64,000 nucleotides of DNA from Vagococcus luciliae (GTDB lineage Bacteria > Bacillota > Bacilli > Lactobacillales > Vagococcaceae), in contig NZ_CP102451.1 of assembly GCF_024637875.1 (NCBI RefSeq), forward strand, positions 1,181,001 to 1,245,000. The letters are read 5' to 3'. The notes beneath the pieces were generated by a model. The model did not search any database. It was not told where the DNA came from and saw only the letters and a program-made list of their open reading frames with translations. This document shows positions 8,673-17,794 of this stretch, piece by piece (position 1 is the stretch's first letter; each line of letters starts with the position of its first letter). The position numbers and the translations under genes were made by a program.

Positions 8673-10134
8673 CGTTTTGTTAGTTGATGATGAGTACATG
8701 ATTTTAGAGGGGTTAAAAAAAATCATCCCATGGAATGACTTAGGATTTGAGGTGGTCTCTACTTGTCGTAGAACAGAGGATGCGATTCGTTATCTGGAGA
8801 ATCATTCTGTTGATTTAGTTATTACCGATGTTAATATGCCTGAAAAATCAGGGATTGATTTGATTCGTTACATGAAAGAAAAAGGCATGGCCTCAGAAAT
8901 ACTGATTTTATCTGGGTATCAAGAATTTATGTATGTAAAGCAAGGGCTCGAGCTTGGTATTAAAGGCTATTTGTTAAAGCCGGTGGACAAAAATGAACTA
9001 ACTGAAAAAGTAATGATGATAAAAGAAGAGCTAAATCATGATAGACAAGAAAAACAAAAAGAACGTTTATATAATGAAATGTTATTAATTAGATGGTTAA
9101 ATGATGAGTTAAATGAATCAGAATACCGTAATTTTATTCAGCATTTTGATGTAGATAAACTGGATGATTATGCTGTTATTATCTGTGCCAATGACGTTTA
9201 TACGGATACTATAAGGCAATATAGTTTGGCGATGGGACAAAAATTATGTGTAATCCAAGAAAACGAAGATACGTTTTATACGATTATTGTTTATCATGGC
9301 TCTAAAAATGGATTATCAACTTTTTTATTACAGATGGATCAGACAATAGAAGAAGATTATCAATTAAGTGTGGGTGAATTGGTACAGGAGTGGGAAAATG
9401 TTTATGAAAGTTATGAACAGGCTTTAGCTATGATGACTTTTTCTGTGTTTTATGATAATAAACAAGTTTTGAGTAACTCATCAAAAAACGTGTTGAATCT
9501 ACTTGATGATGAGACATTTGAGTTTATGTCTTTTAATAAAGCATTAATGGTTGGTGACATGAATGAAACGATTATAAAATTAAAAGGGATATTCTCTCAA
9601 ATGAGACAACTTGCTTTTTTACCTGATAACGTCCGTCATGTCACGTTTTTATTATTTACGGATATTTATCGCCGATTTCCTTCATTAAGTGTGGCTATTT
9701 ATAATGAAACATTAGAAAAAATAAAGCAGTCTCATAGTATTAAAGAGTTAGAAGATTGGCTGATTTATTTACTTGAACTAACTGAAAGTATGGATGGGAA
9801 TATGCAACGTTACTCAGAATTGGTTCAAAAGAGTATGGATATTATCGATAAAGAGTACAAAGAGGATTTGACTTTGAAGCGACTATCTGAAGAACTTCAT
9901 GTTAATTCAGTTTATCTAGGGCAACTTGTCAAAAAAGAAACTGGACGTAGTTTTGCTCAGGTGTTAAACCAATTACGTATTGAGAAAGCTCAGGATATGT
10001 TATTACATACTGATTTAACAATTAATGAGATATCTTTTGAAATTGGGTATAATAATATGACGTATTTTTTAAAAATGTTTCGTAAATTAAATGGTATGAC
10101 GCCAAAAGAATTCAGAGAAAAATATAAAAAGTAA
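8665..10134 (+). CDS. Response regulator with AraC-type DNA-binding domain (YesN type)
   Basis: A 489-residue cytoplasmic transcription factor. The N-terminal receiver domain starts YSVLLVDDEYMILEGLKKII, with acceptor Asp55 in VITDVNMPEKSG and the conserved Lys in GYLLKPVDK. A long middle region of about 250 residues follows, and the last about 100 residues form an AraC-type double helix-turn-helix (LTLKRLSEELHVNSVYLGQL and FEIGYNNMTYFLKMFRKLNG). The gene is translationally coupled to the kinase. The likely target is the promoter region with the tandem repeat upstream of the ABC operon; that is inference from family behaviour. Confidence 0.93.
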   Translation: MYSVLLVDDEYMILEGLKKIIPWNDLGFEVVSTCRRTEDAIRYLENHSVDLVITDVNMPEKSGIDLIRYMKEKGMASEILILSGYQEFMYVKQGLELGIKGYLLKPVDKNELTEKVMMIKEELNHDRQEKQKERLYNEMLLIRWLNDELNESEYRNFIQHFDVDKLDDYAVIICANDVYTDTIRQYSLAMGQKLCVIQENEDTFYTIIVYHGSKNGLSTFLLQMDQTIEEDYQLSVGELVQEWENVYESYEQALAMMTFSVFYDNKQVLSNSSKNVLNLLDDETFEFMSFNKALMVGDMNETIIKLKGIFSQMRQLAFLPDNVRHVTFLLFTDIYRRFPSLSVAIYNETLEKIKQSHSIKELEDWLIYLLELTESMDGNMQRYSELVQKSMDIIDKEYKEDLTLKRLSEELHVNSVYLGQLVKKETGRSFAQVLNQLRIEKAQDMLLHTDLTINEISFEIGYNNMTYFLKMFRKLNGMTPKEFREKYKK

Positions 10135-10185
10135 TACATAATAATGGTAAAATTAATAAAATAGTACACGAAAAGTGGTGAGCTG

Positions 10186-11694
10186 ATGGAAAAGCAAATG
10201 TTTCGATTACTAAATTCGACAAACCAACAATTATTAACTATATTGGAACTGATTTCTGAAAATAAACGATGGTATACAACAAAAGAGATTGGATTACATA
10301 TCAATGTTACTGAAAGAACAGCTCAAAGGTATATACACCAAATACGTGACTTGACGGTAGCATTTAATGATTACTCAACAAAAAATGTTATGATTTATTT
10401 TGAAAAATATCGTGGCATTTATCTTGAGAGTGATTCTGGATACATTGAATTAAAGAATTATATTTTTGAGCAAGACGAGACCATTCAACTTTTAAAGCAC
10501 CTTATTGTAGAAGATGGTGTAATAATTGATCAATATGTAGTAGACCGTTATATTAGCGTTAATTCTGTTAAATCATCGCTTAAAAAAATTAAAGTTTTGT
10601 TTGAATTGTATGACTTGACTTTGTCTAGACAAACATACGCTATTATTGGCAATGAAAAACAAATCAGATTAATTATTTATATTATGATGTGGACATTATA
10701 TAAAGGAATGAAGTGGCCATTTGAAACAATTAATGAGCATATTATGTATCAAACGGTTGATTTGTTTTCTGAAACGAACCACTTAACTTTTTCTGTTATT
10801 CAGAGAAAACAGTTAGCTTACGTGCTATCAACAAATTTAATTCGTCTTAGAAAAAAACATTTTATAGAGATGGAAGAAGATTGGCGAAATTATGTTAATA
10901 TGGATGTTTTACTTGAAAAATTATCCTTTTTGAAAAATTTAATGCAAGAATTTAATATTTATTCTGAGTCAGAAGTTTATTTTTATGCTGTTGTCTCACA
11001 AATTAAAACTAAATTTTATGAGTCTTCCATTTTTAAAGACGAAATATTGTCTTACCATAAACGTCAACAATCAGACGTTTATTTGGCTACACAAGAATTT
11101 ATGGAATTGTTTCAAAAAACGTTTGGTAAGATTCCAACTGATTTGCTAGATCGGTTTTTTATTACCAGTTTTTGTGCACATATGTTTTCACGGTTATTTA
11201 AACGAGTTCATGTTGACGTGGACGGTCATTATGTTATTAATGAACTAAATGATCGGTATCCAGTTTTAAAACGTAAGATGTTAGAGATGATTCATCAGTT
11301 ATATAAAGATACAGGAAATGATTTATTTCTGATGGAAGACTTTTTGTTACAAAAATATATTTTACTTTTTTCATCAGTTAAGCCATTAACATATTATGAG
11401 GCAGAAATTACAATTTATCTCGATACAGATTTACCCTATTTTGTGATACGAGATATAGAAGAAAGAATTAGGCATCGTTATAAGTATGATTATCACATAG
11501 TATTCAAGACACTTAATGAAACAAAACGAATAGATTTAGTTTTAACTAATATTCCAAATACATTAGAAGAAATGAATCGCTATTCTCCACATGTCCAATT
11601 ATTTGATTATCCAATTAAAGAACGTGATTTAATAGACATTGGAAAAAAATTACAACTTTTGGTACAAGAGAAAAGTGAAATGATTCAGCTTTAA
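10186..11694 (+). CDS. Mga/AtxA-like PRD-type transcriptional regulator
   Basis: A 502-residue protein with an N-terminal helix-turn-helix (KRWYTTKEIGLHINVTERTA, near residues 25-44), a second DNA-binding region, then a long helical part that resembles the PRD-like and EIIB-like domains of the Mga family. It starts at the ATG at 10186 after a GTGGTGAG site, 51 nt downstream of the YesN-like gene, and ends at its own terminator. Mga relatives in streptococci and enterococci activate adhesin or carbohydrate genes and may be phosphorylated by the sugar phosphotransferase system. Its targets are unknown: it could act on the sugar importer upstream, the wall operon downstream, or distant genes. 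Confidence 0.75.
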   Translation: MEKQMFRLLNSTNQQLLTILELISENKRWYTTKEIGLHINVTERTAQRYIHQIRDLTVAFNDYSTKNVMIYFEKYRGIYLESDSGYIELKNYIFEQDETIQLLKHLIVEDGVIIDQYVVDRYISVNSVKSSLKKIKVLFELYDLTLSRQTYAIIGNEKQIRLIIYIMMWTLYKGMKWPFETINEHIMYQTVDLFSETNHLTFSVIQRKQLAYVLSTNLIRLRKKHFIEMEEDWRNYVNMDVLLEKLSFLKNLMQEFNIYSESEVYFYAVVSQIKTKFYESSIFKDEILSYHKRQQSDVYLATQEFMELFQKTFGKIPTDLLDRFFITSFCAHMFSRLFKRVHVDVDGHYVINELNDRYPVLKRKMLEMIHQLYKDTGNDLFLMEDFLLQKYILLFSSVKPLTYYEAEITIYLDTDLPYFVIRDIEERIRHRYKYDYHIVFKTLNETKRIDLVLTNIPNTLEEMNRYSPHVQLFDYPIKERDLIDIGKKLQLLVQEKSEMIQL

Positions 11695-11722
11695 GAAATA
11701 TACGTTTCTTAAAGCCTTTTTT
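11687..11722 (+). terminator. Terminator after the Mga-like gene
   Basis: AGCTTTAAGAAA (11687-11698) pairs with TTTCTTAAAGC (11705-11715) around a 6-nt loop, followed by CTTTTTTA. The left arm includes the last codons and stop of the regulator gene. Confidence 0.85.
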
Positions 11723-11789
11723 ATCGCTTTATTGTTGTATTCTTAATAAAATATTAAGAGATTTGTAGGGTTATCTTATTTTAATTTGA

Positions 11790-11868
11790 AACTATCTATT
11801 ATATACTTTAATTTACAGGTGATTTGAAGTATACTTGATAGTTGAAGAATCATGAGTTACTTGTGATT
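11790..11868 (+). promoter_or_regulatory. Structured leader upstream of the asparagine synthase gene
   Basis: Two consecutive potential hairpins precede the gene. The first joins AACTATC (11790-11796) to GATAGTT (11837-11843), and inside it TATACTT (11802-11808) to AAGTATA (11827-11833). The second pairs AATCATGAG (11848-11856) with CTTGTGATT (11860-11868) around a 3-nt loop, with two G-U pairs. No T-box signature is visible. The TATACT at 11802 could also be a -10 box, so part of this may act as DNA rather than RNA. Confidence 0.45.
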
Positions 11869-11903
11869 GAAAGTTTTATTTATAAAAATTGGAGGACGAA
11901 AAC

Positions 11904-13745
11904 ATGTGTGGATTTGTCGGATATATGAACCAACCAGGTATTGATCCAACAGTCATCAAAAAAATGGCGGATCGTATTGTACATAGAGGACCAGATGATG
12001 AAGGATTTTACCAAGATGACGTTATCTCAATGGGATTTAGACGCCTATCAATTATTGATTTAAATCATGGACAACAACCAATGACTAACCAAACCAATAC
12101 AAAAGTATTAACGTTTAATGGTGAAATATATAATTACGTAGAATTAAGAGAAGAATTGCAAGAATTAGGTTACGAATTTAAAACAGAAGTGGATTCTGAA
12201 GTATTGATTCATGGCTATGATGCTTGGCAAGAGGGATTATTAGACCGTATTCGTGGAATGTACGCGTTTGTTATTTATGATTCTGAAAACGGTGAAGTCT
12301 TTGGAGCACGTGATCACTTTGGTATTAAACCTCTTTACTACTTTAAAAATGAGGATACCTTTATGTGGGGATCAGAAATAAAAGCCTTTTTAGATCACCC
12401 TTCATTTGTTAAAGAATTAAATGAAGAATTATTACCTGTTCATTTAAGTTTTGAATACATCCCAAGTGATGAAACACTTTTTAAAAATGTTTTTAAAGTA
12501 AATCCAGGTCATTATTTTAAATTTAAAGATAACAATCTAGAGGTTAATGAATATTACCACTTTACATTTGAAGAAGAACAAAAAATGACCATGGATGAAG
12601 CAAAACGTGACATTATCGATACAGTAGACGAATCAGTGAAAAAACACATGATTGCAGACGTTGAAGTGGGAAGTTTCTTATCAAGTGGGATTGATTCAAG
12701 CTACATTTTAAATGAAGCATCACAAGATAGAGATATCCAATCATTTTCATTAGGATTTGACGATAAAAATATTAGTGAATTAGAGTGGGCACAAGAATTT
12801 GCAAAAGAAATTGATCAAAAAAATACGGCTATCATGATTAATGATGAAGATTTCTTTGGTATTATTCCTAAGGCAATGTATCACATGGATGAGCCTTTAT
12901 CTAATCCTTCTGCGATTCAATTGTATTTCTTATCAAAAGAAACAAGTAAGCATGTAAAAGTTGCGTTGTCTGGAGAAGGAGCCGATGAATTTTTCGGTGG
13001 CTATAATACCTATTTAGAAGCAGGAACATTTAAAAAATATGAAAAGTTTACGACACGAAATATGCGTCAATTGTTTGCTCAAACAGCGAAACGTTTGCCA
13101 CATTTTCATGGTCGTCGTTTCTTAATTCGTGGGGCACAAGATATTAGTGAACGTTATTATCGTGTAAATTATGTATTTAATGAAGCAGAAAGAAATGACT
13201 TACTAAAAGATACGCGTTTTAACAAATCTTCATCGTTATATGTAAAAGATTTATTTGATGAAGCAAAAAGCAAAGATGATGTCACTAAAATGCAACATTT
13301 TGATATTCATGGGTGGTTAGCTTATGATATTTTACATAAAGCAGACCGTATGAGTATGGCGAATTCATTAGAGGTTAGAACACCTTTAGTGGATAAAGAA
13401 GTGGCTGAAATTGCAAAACGTATGCCAACTGATACGCGTGTTGACATGAAAAATGGTGTGACAAAAATTGCTTGGCGTGAAGCTTCTGAAGCTAAATTAC
13501 CCGATCGCATTGTAAACCGTGAAAAATTAGGATTCCCGTCACCACTTGCTTCATGGTTAAAAGAAGATAAATACCAAGAAATGTTAAAAGACGCATTTAA
13601 TTCAGATATTGCAAAAGAATTCTTTAATGTTGATTATTTAAATCGTTTATTGGAAGAACAAAAACAAGGAATAGCAAATATGCAAAAAATATTTACTATT
13701 TATACATTTATTGTTTGGTACCGAGTTTATTTTATTGAAAATTAA
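11904..13745 (+). CDS. asnH: Glutamine-dependent asparagine synthase, probably the peptidoglycan D-Asp amidase AsnH
   Basis: A 613-residue class II amidotransferase plus synthase. The ATG at 11904 (behind GGAGGACGAAAAC) leaves Cys2 as the N-terminal nucleophile after Met removal (MCGFVGYM); a TTG 15 nt upstream is part of the ribosome site, not the start. The glutaminase half shows HRGPDDEG and FNGEIYNY; the synthase half has the ATP-binding SSGIDSSYI and SGEGADEFFGGY. The family makes asparagine from aspartate, but this copy lies directly before genes for D-aspartate ligase and aspartate racemase. In Lactococcus lactis a homologue, AsnH, amidates the D-Asp cross-bridge of peptidoglycan to D-Asn, so that role is the better inference. 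An ordinary AsnB activity cannot be excluded. Confidence 0.85.
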   Translation: MCGFVGYMNQPGIDPTVIKKMADRIVHRGPDDEGFYQDDVISMGFRRLSIIDLNHGQQPMTNQTNTKVLTFNGEIYNYVELREELQELGYEFKTEVDSEVLIHGYDAWQEGLLDRIRGMYAFVIYDSENGEVFGARDHFGIKPLYYFKNEDTFMWGSEIKAFLDHPSFVKELNEELLPVHLSFEYIPSDETLFKNVFKVNPGHYFKFKDNNLEVNEYYHFTFEEEQKMTMDEAKRDIIDTVDESVKKHMIADVEVGSFLSSGIDSSYILNEASQDRDIQSFSLGFDDKNISELEWAQEFAKEIDQKNTAIMINDEDFFGIIPKAMYHMDEPLSNPSAIQLYFLSKETSKHVKVALSGEGADEFFGGYNTYLEAGTFKKYEKFTTRNMRQLFAQTAKRLPHFHGRRFLIRGAQDISERYYRVNYVFNEAERNDLLKDTRFNKSSSLYVKDLFDEAKSKDDVTKMQHFDIHGWLAYDILHKADRMSMANSLEVRTPLVDKEVAEIAKRMPTDTRVDMKNGVTKIAWREASEAKLPDRIVNREKLGFPSPLASWLKEDKYQEMLKDAFNSDIAKEFFNVDYLNRLLEEQKQGIANMQKIFTIYTFIVWYRVYFIEN

Positions 13746-13768
13746 TTAGAAGAAGGGAACCGATTATA

Positions 13769-15007
13769 TTGACTCAAAAACAAGATTTTATCCCAGTGTT
13801 GTTAGGGGGAGATTTGAATCTGTATGGGATGGCCCGCTCATTTTATGACATTACAAATAAACCAGTCCGGACAATCGCCAGCGCCTCTATTGCACCAACA
13901 AAACATACGAAAATATTAGCTATCGAAGTTGTACCAAGTTTTGATACAGATCCAACGTTTATCGAAACCATGAGAGAAGTCGCAAAAGAGTATAAAGATT
14001 CTGATGTGCCAGTTATTTTGATGGGAATGGGAGATTGGTATACAGAACTTATCTCAAAACATTTGGAGGAATTATCTGAAACGTTTGTTTGCCCATACAT
14101 CAATAAAGAGTTAGAAAAACAATTAGTTAATAAGCAAGATTTTTATGACATCTGCGAAAAGTATGATTTACCCTATCCAAAAACGAAAATTATCACTCGT
14201 CGTATGGTGGAAAATTCTGAAGCTACACAACCTTTTGATTTTCCAATCGCTTTAAAACCTGCTAATAGTGTGTCATGGAATGATTTTACCGATCCGATTA
14301 AGGAAAAAGTTTATATTATTGACAATATGACAGAATATAATCGTGTTATTCATGGCATCTATGGAGCTGGATACAAAGACAATTTAATCTTACAAGAATT
14401 TGTGGAGGGCAATGAAAGTCCAATGCGTGTATTAAATTGTTATGTTGATAAAAATCATCAAGTAAAAATGATGTGTTTAGGTCACCCATTACTTGAAGAT
14501 CCGACTCCACTAGGTATTGGAAATTACTTGGCTATCATGCCTGATTATAATGAAGCGATTTATAAACAAGTAAAAGACTTTTTGGAAGATATTAAATACA
14601 CAGGATTTGCAAACTTTGATTTGAAATATGACATTAAAGACAATACGTTTAAATTCTTTGAAATTAATTTACGACAAGGAAGAAGTAGTTTCTTTGTCAC
14701 ACTTAACGGATTAAACTTAGCTGAGTGGGTTGTGAGAGATTATATTTATGATGATTTAAAAGATAGTGACACAGTTTATGCCAATATTCCAGATGATAAG
14801 GGGAAACTATGGCTAAATGTACCAATCGATATTTTCGATAAATACGTTCCTGAAACACAATACAAAGATATTGCTAGAGAGATGATAGCCGATAAACGCT
14901 ATGGTTATACTTTCTATTATGATGGAGATCGTAGTTTAGGTCGTTATTTATTACTTCAGCGTATGTTTAGGTATTATCGAAAAGCGTTTAAAAAATATGG
15001 TAAGTAA
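13769..15007 (+). CDS. D-aspartate ligase, ATP-grasp (peptidoglycan cross-bridge)
   Basis: A 412-residue cytoplasmic ATP-grasp enzyme resembling Aslfm of Enterococcus faecium, which joins the beta-carboxyl of D-aspartate to the lysine side chain of UDP-MurNAc-pentapeptide. The sequence opens DFIPVLLGGDLNLYGMARSF, has the ATP-grasp lysine region FPIALKPANSVSW, the acidic LILQEFVEGNESPMRV strand and the metal-binding FKFFEINLRQGRSSFF segment. It uses a TTG start at 13769, 23 nt after the asparagine synthase, and the racemase that makes its substrate follows 11 nt later; this gene trio is strong support for the assignment. The gene would set an L-Lys-D-Asp bridge. General 'carboxylate-amine ligase' is the cautious name. 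Confidence 0.88.
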   Translation: MTQKQDFIPVLLGGDLNLYGMARSFYDITNKPVRTIASASIAPTKHTKILAIEVVPSFDTDPTFIETMREVAKEYKDSDVPVILMGMGDWYTELISKHLEELSETFVCPYINKELEKQLVNKQDFYDICEKYDLPYPKTKIITRRMVENSEATQPFDFPIALKPANSVSWNDFTDPIKEKVYIIDNMTEYNRVIHGIYGAGYKDNLILQEFVEGNESPMRVLNCYVDKNHQVKMMCLGHPLLEDPTPLGIGNYLAIMPDYNEAIYKQVKDFLEDIKYTGFANFDLKYDIKDNTFKFFEINLRQGRSSFFVTLNGLNLAEWVVRDYIYDDLKDSDTVYANIPDDKGKLWLNVPIDIFDKYVPETQYKDIAREMIADKRYGYTFYYDGDRSLGRYLLLQRMFRYYRKAFKKYGK

Positions 15008-15018
15008 GGTGGGATGAT

Positions 15019-15729
15019 ATGGAAAATTTCTTTACCGTCATTGGAGGTATGGGAACTAAAGCAACAGAATTATATGTCAAGATGGTGAATGATAAAACAC
15101 CAGCTGAAAAAGACCAAGATTATTTAAATTATGTTTTAGTTAATTATGCCACTATTCCTGATAGAAGTTCTTATATAATGGATAAAGAAAATAATGAAAA
15201 TCCATTACCATACTTACTTGATGTGATTAAAACATATGATAAGTTATCGCCAGATTTCTTTGTTTTAACCTGTAATACAGCTCATTATTTTTTTGACGAG
15301 TTAGAAAAAGCAACAGACAAACCACTTCTTCATATGCCAAAATTGGCTATTTCAAGAGTCAGTGATGCGTATGCAAAAAATGCACGTGTCGGGATTATTG
15401 GGACAGAAGGAACGATAAAAAATAAGATTTATGATCCTTTTATTGAAGAAGCTGGTTTCAACGTCGTTCATCCAACAAAAGATATCCAAGATAAAGTGAG
15501 TACGTTAATTTTTGATAAAATTAAACACTTAGATCAATTAGATCATGACTTATATCATGAAATACTTGATGATATGTTTAATGAACTAAACTGTGATGTC
15601 ATAGTGTTAGGTTGTACAGAATTATCTATGATGGAAGACGCTGAAAATCAGATGAATGAGCATGTCATTGATCCACAAAATGTCTTAGCAGAAGAAACAG
15701 TGGCACTAGCTTTACAAAATAGAAAATAA
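15019..15729 (+). CDS. racD: Aspartate racemase
   Basis: A 236-residue PLP-independent amino-acid racemase that interconverts L- and D-aspartate. Both catalytic cysteine motifs are present: LTCNTAHYF in the N-terminal half and LGCTELSMM in the C-terminal half; the protein starts FFTVIGGMGTKATELYVKM as usual for this family. It is the last gene of the asnH-ligase-racemase operon, 11 nt after the ligase, and a strong terminator follows. It supplies D-aspartate for the peptidoglycan cross-bridge. Confidence 0.92.
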   Translation: MENFFTVIGGMGTKATELYVKMVNDKTPAEKDQDYLNYVLVNYATIPDRSSYIMDKENNENPLPYLLDVIKTYDKLSPDFFVLTCNTAHYFFDELEKATDKPLLHMPKLAISRVSDAYAKNARVGIIGTEGTIKNKIYDPFIEEAGFNVVHPTKDIQDKVSTLIFDKIKHLDQLDHDLYHEILDDMFNELNCDVIVLGCTELSMMEDAENQMNEHVIDPQNVLAEETVALALQNRK

Positions 15730-15730
15730 T

Positions 15731-15770
15731 AAAAAGATGACCTTATCTGCGGATGATGTCATCTTTTTTT
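15731..15770 (+). terminator. Terminator of the cross-bridge operon
   Basis: AAAAAGATGAC (15731-15741) pairs with GTCATCTTTTT (15758-15768) and a run of seven T follows the stem base. Confidence 0.88.
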
Positions 15771-15835
15771 GTGTAAAACTAGTATATTTTTAAGGGTTGA
15801 TTTACAATGAGACTAATAAAGAAAGGAATGAGTCT

Positions 15836-17794
15836 ATGAAAACAATAACGAAAGAAAGTTTATTTGAACTAAATAGTTTATCCCAACCTATTTCAGTGGG
15901 AAATATCATCTTTTTTATGGAGCATTCGATTAATAAAGAGAGTAATCAATACGAATCTCGTATTTATAGTGTAAATAAACAGACAAAAGAGCGTCGATTA
16001 TGGAGTGGTGAGGAGACTTCAATTAGTCAGTTGAAAGTATCACCAAATAAAAAATGGCTAAGCTATGTGAGTAAAGTTGGCAAAAACCAACATTTAAAAA
16101 TCCAATCACTAGATGGAGGTAGTGCCTATAGTTTGATGCAAAAAGATTCTTTTTCGGATTACATTTGGAATGAATCAAGTAGTGCGATTTATTTTATCCA
16201 AACGAAATCAACTGATGAAAAGAAAGAAGAAAAGACTTTAGTGCAACCAAAAAGATGGAATAAATTGATTTATAAATTAGATGGAGCTGGATTATTAGAC
16301 TTAAACGCGACGTATCAATTAAGTAAAATAATGCTAGCAACGAAAGAAGAAAGCATCTTATTTGAAACCACTGATGAAATCAATTTAACCTATGTTTCTA
16401 AAGATGAAAGCTATGTGTTACTTGGACGAGATAAAGAACCACAAGATGAGTGGGATTATGGTAGTACATTGTATAAATATGATTTATCAACAAAATCTCT
16501 GATGAATTTAACAGAGTCATTGCCTAAAGGAAGTTTTTATTATGGTAAAATGAATCCTACTGAAGAAGATTTATTATTAGTTGGAAATACCTTTGAATAT
16601 GGTTTTGTTACCCAAAATAAATTGTACCACTATAACATGAAAAGTGGTTGCTTAACCTGTTTAACTGAAAGCTTAGATGAAGAAGTAGGTGACGCTATTG
16701 TTGGAGATTTTCAACAACAAGTAAGGGGAGTCGATATTGACTTTTTAACTTCTGATACTTTTATTTTCCCCGTAACTCATCATGGAAAAATTGTGTTATA
16801 CAAGGGTGATTTTGATGGTAATTTCAAAAAAATATATGATGAACAAAATCATCTAACAGATGCGTATTTAACAGGTAATGAACTAATTGTGACGTATTCA
16901 ACGTTAATAGAGCCATCAGTTTTAGCGACTTTATCTTTAGAAGATGTCACATTAAAAACAGTATACAATCCAAATGAGTTAATTTTAAAAGATATGATAT
17001 TATCAACACCACAAGAATTTTGGTACGAATCTGAGGAGGATGTATCCGTTCAGGGATGGTATGTGCCACCTGTATCAAGTGAAAAACAGCATCCAGCCGT
17101 TCTATATATTCATGGTGGTCCTCAAGTATGTTATGGTGAAACGTTCTTCCATGAAATGCAATACCATGCGGCAAATGGTTATGGCGTGATTATGTTAAAC
17201 CCAAGAGGTGGACAAGGTTACGGCCAGGAATTTGTTAGTGCGATATTAGGAGATTATGGCAATAAAGACTATACGGATTTGATGATAGGATTAGATGCTG
17301 TGTTAACAGAACATCCTGAAATTGATGAGAAAAAATTAGTGGTTGCTGGTGGAAGTTATGGAGGCTTTATGACAAATTGGATTGTTGGCCATTCTAAACG
17401 ATTTCAAGCGGCAGTGACACAACGTTCTATTTCTAACTGGATTAGTTTTTATGGGACAAGTGATATTGGAGCATTCTTTGTTAAGTATCAGTTATTGACG
17501 GACTTACCTAATATGGATGCTATGTGGAAATTATCACCATTAGCTTACGTAGAACATGCGCAAACACCTTTACTTGTTTTACATGGAGAAGACGATTTAC
17601 GTTGTCCAAAAGAGCAAGGTGAACAAATGTATACAGCGATGAAACGTTTTAACGTGCCTACTGAAATGGTTGTGTATCCGAAATCGAGTCATGGTTTATC
17701 AAGAGGAGGATTACCTCATTTACGTTTAGCTCGTCTGACAGATATTTCATCATGGTTTGATAAGTATTTAAACAATGGAGAGACAATAAAATGA
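15836..17794 (+). CDS. S9-family serine peptidase (acylaminoacyl/prolyl oligopeptidase type)
   Basis: A 652-residue cytoplasmic peptidase starting at the ATG at 15836 (behind GAAAGGAATGAG); an in-frame TTG 39 nt upstream overlaps that ribosome site and is rejected. The first about 400 residues look like a beta-propeller (PD40 repeats, for example SQLKVSPNKKWLSYVSK). The alpha/beta hydrolase domain follows, with PAVLYIHGGPQVCYGETF, nucleophile Ser507 in GGSYGGF, the acid in HGEDDLRCP (near residue 587) and His619 in KSSHGLSRGG. No signal peptide is seen. It overlaps birA by 4 nt (ATGA), so the two are translationally coupled although no functional link is obvious. Probable role: trimming short peptides. 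Confidence 0.88.
   Translation: MKTITKESLFELNSLSQPISVGNIIFFMEHSINKESNQYESRIYSVNKQTKERRLWSGEETSISQLKVSPNKKWLSYVSKVGKNQHLKIQSLDGGSAYSLMQKDSFSDYIWNESSSAIYFIQTKSTDEKKEEKTLVQPKRWNKLIYKLDGAGLLDLNATYQLSKIMLATKEESILFETTDEINLTYVSKDESYVLLGRDKEPQDEWDYGSTLYKYDLSTKSLMNLTESLPKGSFYYGKMNPTEEDLLLVGNTFEYGFVTQNKLYHYNMKSGCLTCLTESLDEEVGDAIVGDFQQQVRGVDIDFLTSDTFIFPVTHHGKIVLYKGDFDGNFKKIYDEQNHLTDAYLTGNELIVTYSTLIEPSVLATLSLEDVTLKTVYNPNELILKDMILSTPQEFWYESEEDVSVQGWYVPPVSSEKQHPAVLYIHGGPQVCYGETFFHEMQYHAANGYGVIMLNPRGGQGYGQEFVSAILGDYGNKDYTDLMIGLDAVLTEHPEIDEKKLVVAGGSYGGFMTNWIVGHSKRFQAAVTQRSISNWISFYGTSDIGAFFVKYQLLTDLPNMDAMWKLSPLAYVEHAQTPLLVLHGEDDLRCPKEQGEQMYTAMKRFNVPTEMVVYPKSSHGLSRGGLPHLRLARLTDISSWFDKYLNNGETIK

Noticed and set aside
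11889-11903. TTG start adding M-E-D-E-N before the asparagine synthase
   Set aside because: These bases are the ribosome site itself, and the enzyme needs Cys2 as its N-terminal residue.
11723-11903. T-box leader upstream of the asparagine synthase
   Set aside because: No AGGGTGGNACCGCG-type antiterminator motif and no terminator after the hairpins are seen.
13769-15007. D-alanine-D-alanine ligase for the ATP-grasp gene
   Set aside because: Sequence and length do not match Ddl; the adjacent aspartate racemase and asparagine synthase fit D-aspartate ligase.
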